11,053 nucleotides of DNA from Acidobacteriota bacterium (lineage in GTDB: Bacteria; Acidobacteriota; Blastocatellia; Pyrinomonadales; Pyrinomonadaceae): the NCBI GenBank assembly GCA_029777145.1, contig JAKOSS010000580.1:1-11053 (forward strand), in the 5' to 3' direction. Position 1 is the first letter of the stretch. The number at the start of each line of letters is the position of its first letter. Under the pieces are notes generated by a model. The model saw only the letters and a program-made list of their open reading frames with translations. It had not been told where the DNA came from and did not search any database. Position numbers and translations under genes: made by a program. Shown here in pieces: positions 6,412 through 11,053 of this stretch.

Positions 6412-9400
6412 TCAGTTTGGCGATGCGCCGGATAATCCCTCGCGCACCGAGAACGGGAGCTTTACCTCGACGAACGTTCCGCCGTCGGCGATCGGACCGA
6501 GCTCAAGTTGCGCATTTATTTCGACGGCGCGCTTGCGGATGCTCGGAATTCCGTTCCCTTCGCCGTCACCGGCCGACCGGGGATCAAATCCGATGCCGTC
6601 ATCCTCGATCCGCAACGCGAGGTCCGAACCGCGTCGTCCGATGTTCACGCGGGCGTGCTTCGCGCCGGAATGTTTGACGATGTTGTTGACCGCCTCCTTG
6701 AAGATCAGAAAAAGTTCACGGCGGATGTTTGAGTTCAGCACGATCCCGTCCTCGGCGTGCGACGCGTCAAACTGTAGCGCGATCCCGCACGCCGAAAAGC
6801 TGTCGCTGGCGAACCGCCGCATCCGCTGCGTAAGGTCCGAAAGATGATCCTTCGCGGGATTGATCGACCACACGATGTCGCTCATCGTGCCGACGAGTTC
6901 GTTCGAGACGTCGGTGATCTTCGACAGCGGCTCGGTCGAGCCATTTCCTTTCGACGCGGCGCGCGCGACCTCGGAAAGAATTGCGATCTGAGTCAGCGAG
7001 GCGCCGATGTCGTCATGCAGGTCGGTAGCGATCCTCGAACGGACCTGTTCGAGTTCGGCGAGGCGTTCCTCACGCGATTTCCTGAGCCGTTCTTCTGCCA
7101 GACGAGCGTCTTCGAGAGCGGCATTGACCTCGCGCAATCTGGCCGTCCGGTATCGGTAAAATGCGATGACGAGGATCGCCACGACGAACACCGACAGCGC
7201 GACGAACCACCATCGCGCCCAGATCGGCGGCAGGATCCTGAACGAGATCACCGCCGGAATTTCGCTCGGAACACCTTCGGAATTCACCGCGCGGACCATG
7301 AATTTGTACGATGCCGGCGAGAGGTTCGCGAACGTCACGCTGCGCTGTTCGGACGGCGCGCTCCAGTCAGCGTCGGCGCCTTCAAGCTTGTATTGATAGC
7401 GAAGCGACTCGCCGGCGCGGAAATCGATGCCGAAGAACTCGATCTGGACGTTGTTCTCGATGTGCGACAGCTCGCCGCGATCGGTCGCCAGCGAGCCGAG
7501 ACTCGAAAGCGGCTGTTCGATTCCCGAGATCCGAAGGCTGCCGATGAGCACGCTTGGCGCGATCTGCGTGTCATCCGTCGTCGGTGTCAGCCGCGAAACG
7601 CCGCTGCTCGTCGCGAACCAGACGTTTCCGGCGCTGTCCTTCATCGAATCGACGACAAAATCGGCTGCCAGCCCGTCGTCGACCGAATAATGTTTGATGT
7701 GGCCCGATTCGGGCGAGTAACAATCGACGCCGCTTGACGTTCCGAGGTAGATCCGACCGAAATCGTCCTCGGTCAGCGTCCTGATATTGTTGCTCGAGAG
7801 GCCGTCCCGCGTCGTGATGTTCTTGAATTCCGGGATCTTCGCCGTCGTGTCGTCGACGCGCAGCAGGCCGTCGATCGTCGAGGCGATCCAAAGCCGGCCT
7901 TTCTTGTCGACATGAAGGTCGGGAAGAAGTCCTTCGGGCAACTTGTCGCCGGGCTCGAAATTGTCGAACCGCTCGCCGTCGAAGCGCGACAAGCCGCCTT
8001 CATAAAAAGTGATCCAAAGATTTCCGTAGCGGTCCTCGGCAAATGCCGACGGCGCTTTCCGCGGCGGCAGTCCGTCGGCTTCGGTGAAAGTCTCGAACTT
8101 GTCGCTGCCTTTTCGCAGCCGCGCGAGACCGTGTCCGAGACTGCTGACACCGCGCGTCGAAAGCCAGATGTCGCCCGACGAGTCCTCGAAGATCTGAAAC
8201 ATGCCGTTCGACTTCAGGCCGTCGGCGGTCGTGTAGATCTTTGACGGGCGCCGTCGGTCGAGTTGCTCGAAACTGGCGACACCGGAGAATCGATAGAGCG
8301 CCCCCGAAGTCAGCATCCAGAAATCGCCTCGCGAATCGACAAGCGTGAAACGCGATGTCCAGATATGCGCGATCTCGTCAGGAATGTCGGGATGCGCGAG
8401 CCTCAGCTTCGTCCCTTCGAGTTTCGTGATGTAGGTGTCCGAATTCGCAAAATAGACCGAGCCGTCGGGGCCCTGGTTGATCGCGCTGAAGCGGGAAGAA
8501 TTGGCGCCGTCCTGTTTGCCGAACGTCACCATTCCGTGCCGGTCGAGTCTCGCAAGCACCGAATTGCCGCCGATCCAAAGGTTTCCGGCCGCGTCCTCTT
8601 CCATCCGCGACATCGATTCCGGCAGGCCTTCCGCTGCCGTGTGGACAATGAATTCGCCGTTTGAGATCTGAAACAAATGATCGCCGGCCGTGATCCACAT
8701 GTCGCCGTCAGAACTCTGGAACAGCCTTCGGACGAGCGAAGTTTCCTTCGCTTCGATCTTGAGCGAGTAGATCTCGCCGCCGATTCTCGGCATCGGGATC
8801 GTGACGCCCGGACGAACGTCGATCGTCGTCGTCGGTTTCAACGGACGCGTCATCGATTGCTCGGAACCCTGAATGCTTACGATCGGTTCGGGTTTGATCA
8901 CGAAGACGTCGCCGAGAAGTGTGATCCAGATACGGCCGCCGCGGTCCGGTTCCATCGCGACCGCGCCGTTTCCGCCATAGACTTCCTGTTCGAACTGGTA
9001 GGTGATGAGCCGGCCGTCGGGTAGTTTTCGCGAGATTCCCCAGCTCGTGAAAAGCCACAGCGAACCGTCGTCCGTTTCGGAGATCCGGAACGTCGAAAAG
9101 GTCGTGTGAGGTTTTTGCGGCACGTGCCACTCGACTTCCTCGAACTGACGTTTGCCGTCGGCGGTGACGAGCTTCAGCAGCGTTCCCGACGTCAGCCAAA
9201 GCGTACCCTTGCTGTCTTCGAAGAATGATCCGCGGGCGGCGGTGACGAATTCGGCGTTCAAGCTCGTCGAGCCGGTGCCGGTCAGGACGTTCTCGTCGGG
9301 ATTGAAACGATAGGTGCCATTCGTCGTCGAGATCCAGTATTCGCCCTCGCGCGTCTCGTAGATCGACTCGACGCCGGGCGAGGTGTCGCCGATCTGATAG

Positions 9401-9621
9401 GTCACGAAGCGCGATCCGTCGAACCGCGACAGACCGTTTCGCGTACAGAACCACATGAAACCGCGCGAATCGCGGTAAAGGTAGTCGACGAAGCCGCTGC
9501 CGAGGCCGTCGACCGATGTATAACTCTTGACAGGCAGGCGTTCGGCGGAGATTCCGATCGCGGAAACGGCGACGATCAGCGCAGCGAAAACGATTCTGAG
9601 AATGGGCAACGACGGGGACAT
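6412..9621 (-). CDS. Reg_prop/Y_Y_Y-domain sensor histidine kinase
   Basis: A 1069-residue membrane sensor kinase. Residues 1-26 are a signal peptide. About residues 36-700 contain 14 Reg_prop-like repeats (for example GFMWFCTRNGLSRFDG, GNLWITFYEGGLSRFDG), enough for two seven-bladed propellers in the periplasm. A Y_Y_Y domain (about 735-797: YQYKLEGADADWS, SYKFMVRAVNSEG) leads into a membrane helix (about 802-823) and a charged coiled coil (826-862). The HisKA_3 domain has phospho-acceptor H869 in DLHDDIGASLTQ. The HATPase domain has the N box EAVNNIVKHS (N979/N980), G1 box DDGIGF (about 1007-1012) and G2 box GNGIPSI. No receiver domain is fused, so the partner is the separate regulator gene downstream. 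The ligand is unknown; homologous propeller sensors in Bacteroidetes sense polysaccharide fragments, but no glycan-use genes are present here. ATG 9621 starts the signal peptide; no strong ribosome binding site. Confidence 0.95.
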   Translation of the reverse strand: MSPSLPILRIVFAALIVAVSAIGISAERLPVKSYTSVDGLGSGFVDYLYRDSRGFMWFCTRNGLSRFDGSRFVTYQIGDTSPGVESIYETREGEYWISTTNGTYRFNPDENVLTGTGSTSLNAEFVTAARGSFFEDSKGTLWLTSGTLLKLVTADGKRQFEEVEWHVPQKPHTTFSTFRISETDDGSLWLFTSWGISRKLPDGRLITYQFEQEVYGGNGAVAMEPDRGGRIWITLLGDVFVIKPEPIVSIQGSEQSMTRPLKPTTTIDVRPGVTIPMPRIGGEIYSLKIEAKETSLVRRLFQSSDGDMWITAGDHLFQISNGEFIVHTAAEGLPESMSRMEEDAAGNLWIGGNSVLARLDRHGMVTFGKQDGANSSRFSAINQGPDGSVYFANSDTYITKLEGTKLRLAHPDIPDEIAHIWTSRFTLVDSRGDFWMLTSGALYRFSGVASFEQLDRRRPSKIYTTADGLKSNGMFQIFEDSSGDIWLSTRGVSSLGHGLARLRKGSDKFETFTEADGLPPRKAPSAFAEDRYGNLWITFYEGGLSRFDGERFDNFEPGDKLPEGLLPDLHVDKKGRLWIASTIDGLLRVDDTTAKIPEFKNITTRDGLSSNNIRTLTEDDFGRIYLGTSSGVDCYSPESGHIKHYSVDDGLAADFVVDSMKDSAGNVWFATSSGVSRLTPTTDDTQIAPSVLIGSLRISGIEQPLSSLGSLATDRGELSHIENNVQIEFFGIDFRAGESLRYQYKLEGADADWSAPSEQRSVTFANLSPASYKFMVRAVNSEGVPSEIPAVISFRILPPIWARWWFVALSVFVVAILVIAFYRYRTARLREVNAALEDARLAEERLRKSREERLAELEQVRSRIATDLHDDIGASLTQIAILSEVARAASKGNGSTEPLSKITDVSNELVGTMSDIVWSINPAKDHLSDLTQRMRRFASDSFSACGIALQFDASHAEDGIVLNSNIRRELFLIFKEAVNNIVKHSGAKHARVNIGRRGSDLALRIEDDGIGFDPRSAGDGEGNGIPSIRKRAVEINAQLELGPIADGGTFVEVKLPFSVREGLSGASPN

Positions 9622-9641
9622 ACCGGCACGAAAAACGCTTC

Positions 9642-9670
9642 ATTATCGTGCGAATGGTGAAAATTGGCAA
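9642..9670 (-). promoter_or_regulatory. Sigma70-type promoter of the histidine kinase gene
   Basis: On the minus strand TTGCCA (9665-9670) and GATAAT (9642-9647) are separated by exactly 17 bases, each matching the sigma70 consensus at 5 of 6 positions. The expected start near 9635 leaves a leader of about 14 bases, which agrees with the lack of a strong ribosome binding site. The 82-base divergent gap also has to hold the promoter of the phosphatase gene; for that direction I found only a TTGGCA at 9664-9669 without a good -10 box. Confidence 0.6.
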
Positions 9671-9703
9671 TAACTCGCTCCATTTGGTAATTATTGATGA
9701 ACG

Positions 9704-10228
9704 ATGGGTCGAAAGCACGCTGAAGGCGAACATGAAGAACTGCCGAATTTTGCGAAAGTCAGTGAGAACCTCTATCGCGGCGGTCAGCCGTCGGCGGATG
9801 GGATCAGGCAGCTCGCGGAGATCGGGATCAGGACGATCATCAATTTCCGCGACGGCCAGAGATCGGTGATCCGCGAAAAAACGCACGCGGCAGTGCACGG
9901 GATCGAGGTCATCAACATGCGTCTCAGCAACTGGTTTGCGGCAAAGGACGACGAGATCCACCGGATCATCGACGTCATCCGCGATCCGGCGAATCAGCCG
10001 GTTTTCGTGCATTGCAAACGCGGCGCCGACCGGACCGGAACGGTGATCGCGATCTACCGGATGCTCGTTGAGGGCTGGACCGATCGCGAGGCGAACCGCG
10101 AGGCCAAGAGACACGGCATCGGCTGGTGGCAGATCTGGATGCGCGACCACATCAGGGCATATTACAAGCGGAATGGAATTAAGATTCAAGAATCAAGATT
10201 CAAGACGGAGCCTTCGGCCGATGATTAA
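9704..10228 (+). CDS. Dual-specificity/tyrosine phosphatase family protein
   Basis: A 174-residue protein with the cysteine phosphatase signature HCKRGADRTG: nucleophile C104 and phosphate-binding R110, within HCx5R followed by TG. The N-terminal part (NLYRGGQPSADGI at 23-35, then GIRTIINFRD at 41-50) is typical of small bacterial DSP/PTP-like enzymes related to DUF442 and PFA-DSP proteins. The loop NWFAAKDDE (76-84) could supply the general acid aspartate. It lacks a signal peptide, so is probably cytoplasmic; the substrate (phosphotyrosine, another phosphoester or an inositol phosphate) cannot be told. ATG 9704 is the only usable start because an in-frame TGA stands at 9698-9700. The last residues (about 158-174) are encoded by a heptamer repeat and are unlikely to be part of the fold. 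The stop overlaps the next gene by 8 bases, indicating coupled translation. Confidence 0.9.
   Translation: MGRKHAEGEHEELPNFAKVSENLYRGGQPSADGIRQLAEIGIRTIINFRDGQRSVIREKTHAAVHGIEVINMRLSNWFAAKDDEIHRIIDVIRDPANQPVFVHCKRGADRTGTVIAIYRMLVEGWTDREANREAKRHGIGWWQIWMRDHIRAYYKRNGIKIQESRFKTEPSADD
10176..10203 (+). repeat. Four-copy heptanucleotide array at the phosphatase 3' end
   Basis: Four 7-base units in register: GAATTAA, GATTCAA, GAATCAA, GATTCAA, followed by GACGGAG, which looks like a diverged fifth unit. The array is translated as the low-complexity tail of the phosphatase (IKIQESRFKTE). The fifth unit contains the GGAG used as ribosome binding site by the overlapping lipoprotein gene. Unit sequence differs from the array at 1506-1547, but unit length and position at a gene boundary are the same. 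Confidence 0.65.
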
Positions 10229-10685
10229 CGCGGTAGCGACAACAGTCAGGCTCCTTTCGTTTCTCTCGAGACTACTGCTGTTGGCGCTTGTGGGATCTTT
10301 GTTTGCCGCATGCAACTTTGGGGTGCCGGAAGAGTATTACGAAAAAGAGTTTGATCGGCTGGTGAAAGAATCACCGCGGTGGCGAGCAATTTACGAAAAA
10401 TGCGATGGGATTCCAAAACCAGACGATTTCAAACTCGTCGGAAAACGGTTGGGGAATTCGCGCGTTCTCATTTCTCTCGGTTACAAATCAGGTTTCGATC
10501 AGTCCGACGTGTTCGAGTTCTTCGACGCAAGATTGAAATCCAGCGGGTGGACTTTGGAGGAAAATGGCAAAGGACTTAACTCGACGTGGAAGAAGTATCG
10601 CAACGCAAACGTGACTGTCGCCGTGTCTCATGGCTATTTCGCAAATGGCGGAAATGTAGGGATTGAGTGTATTTCTGAAGAGTAA
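10221..10685 (+). CDS. Small putative lipoprotein of unknown function
   Basis: A 154-residue protein with a lipoprotein-type signal: R10 and R17, a hydrophobic core (LLLLALVGSLFAA), and lipidation cysteine C31 in the lipobox-like FAAC (phenylalanine at -3 is less usual). The mature part of about 124 residues contains SLGYKSGFDQSDVFEFFDARLKSSGW (landmarks: YKSGFDQSDV, FFDARLKSSGW), similar in pattern to small lipoproteins with a 'deV..fY...L...GW' motif; I cannot name a family. ATG 10221 has GGAG 10 bases upstream and lies inside the end of the phosphatase gene (8-base overlap ATGATTAA), so its translation is probably coupled. The frame extends upstream to 10068, but that part is phosphatase-coding. 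Base composition is visibly more AT-rich than the flanking genes, a possible sign of faster evolution or separate origin. Confidence 0.75.
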   Translation: MINAVATTVRLLSFLSRLLLLALVGSLFAACNFGVPEEYYEKEFDRLVKESPRWRAIYEKCDGIPKPDDFKLVGKRLGNSRVLISLGYKSGFDQSDVFEFFDARLKSSGWTLEENGKGLNSTWKKYRNANVTVAVSHGYFANGGNVGIECISEE

Positions 10686-10705
10686 AAGACCGGAAGATAG
10701 TGATA

Positions 10706-11053
10706 ATGGAAGAACTGTTCGAAATCATCGAAAATTATCTCGCGGACGCGATCGAGTCGTTCCGCAATTACAAGAAACTGGCCGAGCGCGCGATGGAGCA
10801 GGTCTCGGACGACGAGTTTTTCGTCCAGATCGATCAGGAATCGAACTCGATTGCGCAGATCGTCAAACATATCGCCGGCAACCAGCGTTCGCGGTGGCGT
10901 GATTTTCTGACGTCAGACGGCGAGAAGGCCGACCGTCACCGCGACACCGAATTCGAGATCATGGAAGAAAGCCGGGCAGCCTTGATGGAATTCTGGGAAT
11001 CGGGCTGGGCGACTCTCTTCGGCGCGCTCGAAGGGCTGACGGCCGATGATTTC
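10706..11053 (+). CDS. DUF1572/DinB-like protein, 3' end missing
   Basis: The first 116 codons of a gene cut off by the window edge. The sequence matches the DUF1572 branch of the DinB/YfiT four-helix-bundle superfamily: SNSIAQIVKHIAGNQRSRWRDFLTSDGEK (landmarks: NSIAQIVKHIAGN at about 49-61, SRWRDFLTSDGEK at about 63-75), followed by FWESGWATLFGALEGL near the end. The histidine in IVKHIAGN corresponds to the first of the three metal-binding histidines of DinB proteins; the other two would lie at or beyond the edge. Family members are cytoplasmic; several DinB relatives are metal-dependent thiol transferases, but the activity of DUF1572 proteins is not established. ATG 10706 follows the lipoprotein stop by 20 bases and has GGAAG 10 bases upstream, so it is likely the third gene of the phosphatase operon. 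Confidence 0.88.
   Translation, partial: MEELFEIIENYLADAIESFRNYKKLAERAMEQVSDDEFFVQIDQESNSIAQIVKHIAGNQRSRWRDFLTSDGEKADRHRDTEFEIMEESRAALMEFWESGWATLFGALEGLTADDF

Noticed and set aside
6844..7737. A 297-codon open frame on the plus strand
   Set aside because: Antisense to the kinase region encoding Y_Y_Y, membrane helix and HisKA_3, all clearly recognisable; no family features of its own.
8708..10189. A 493-codon open frame on the minus strand
   Set aside because: It covers part of the kinase gene in another frame and runs antisense through the phosphatase with its conserved active site. Its translation is low-complexity Arg/Asp-rich.

Overview
The window looks like a chromosomal segment of a free-living, moderately GC-rich, diderm-type bacterium. 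The mix of genes (very large secreted SBBP/Calx-beta/lamin-tail proteins, Reg_prop-Y_Y_Y histidine kinases, DUF1572/DinB-type proteins, heptanucleotide repeats at gene borders) is what I would expect from Acidobacteriota, most likely class Blastocatellia (Pyrinomonadaceae-like). That placement is inference from gene content; there is no rRNA or other marker gene here. No tRNA, rRNA, CRISPR array, transposase or prophage gene was seen.

Layout. Positions 2-115 hold the last 37 codons of a plus-strand gene that meets the minus-strand block head-on, the two stop codons sharing the tetramer CTAG. From 112 to 9621 everything real is on the minus strand. Read in the direction of transcription it is: a large periplasmic-sensor histidine kinase (9621-6412), its NarL/LuxR-type response regulator (6344-5691), a 1281-residue secreted multidomain beta-propeller protein (5397-1552), a small internally duplicated helical protein (1463-948) and a small exported protein of unknown function (897-112). 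From 9704 rightwards a divergent plus-strand cluster carries a tyrosine/dual-specificity-type phosphatase, an overlapping lipoprotein gene and a DUF1572/DinB-like gene cut by the window edge.

How the parts fit. The kinase has 14 Reg_prop-like repeats (two seven-bladed propellers), a Y_Y_Y domain, one membrane helix and a HisKA_3/HATPase core. It has its own near-consensus sigma70 promoter (TTGCCA-17-GATAAT). The strongest unexplained signal is an operator-like inverted repeat present twice in the same orientation, 18 of 21 bases identical: once just upstream of the response regulator and once upstream of the secreted propeller gene. In both places its centre lies about 30-32 bases before a plausible -10 box and there is no good -35 box, which is the geometry expected of a site for a class II activator. 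The simplest reading is a self-amplifying two-component circuit whose output is the secreted propeller protein.

Two heptanucleotide arrays of different sequence sit at gene ends. One (1506-1547) lies between the propeller gene and the next gene and gives six GGG tracts at an exact 7-nt period on the transcribed RNA, a potential G-quadruplex. The other (about 10176-10203) forms the C-terminus of the phosphatase and runs into the ribosome binding site of the overlapping lipoprotein gene.
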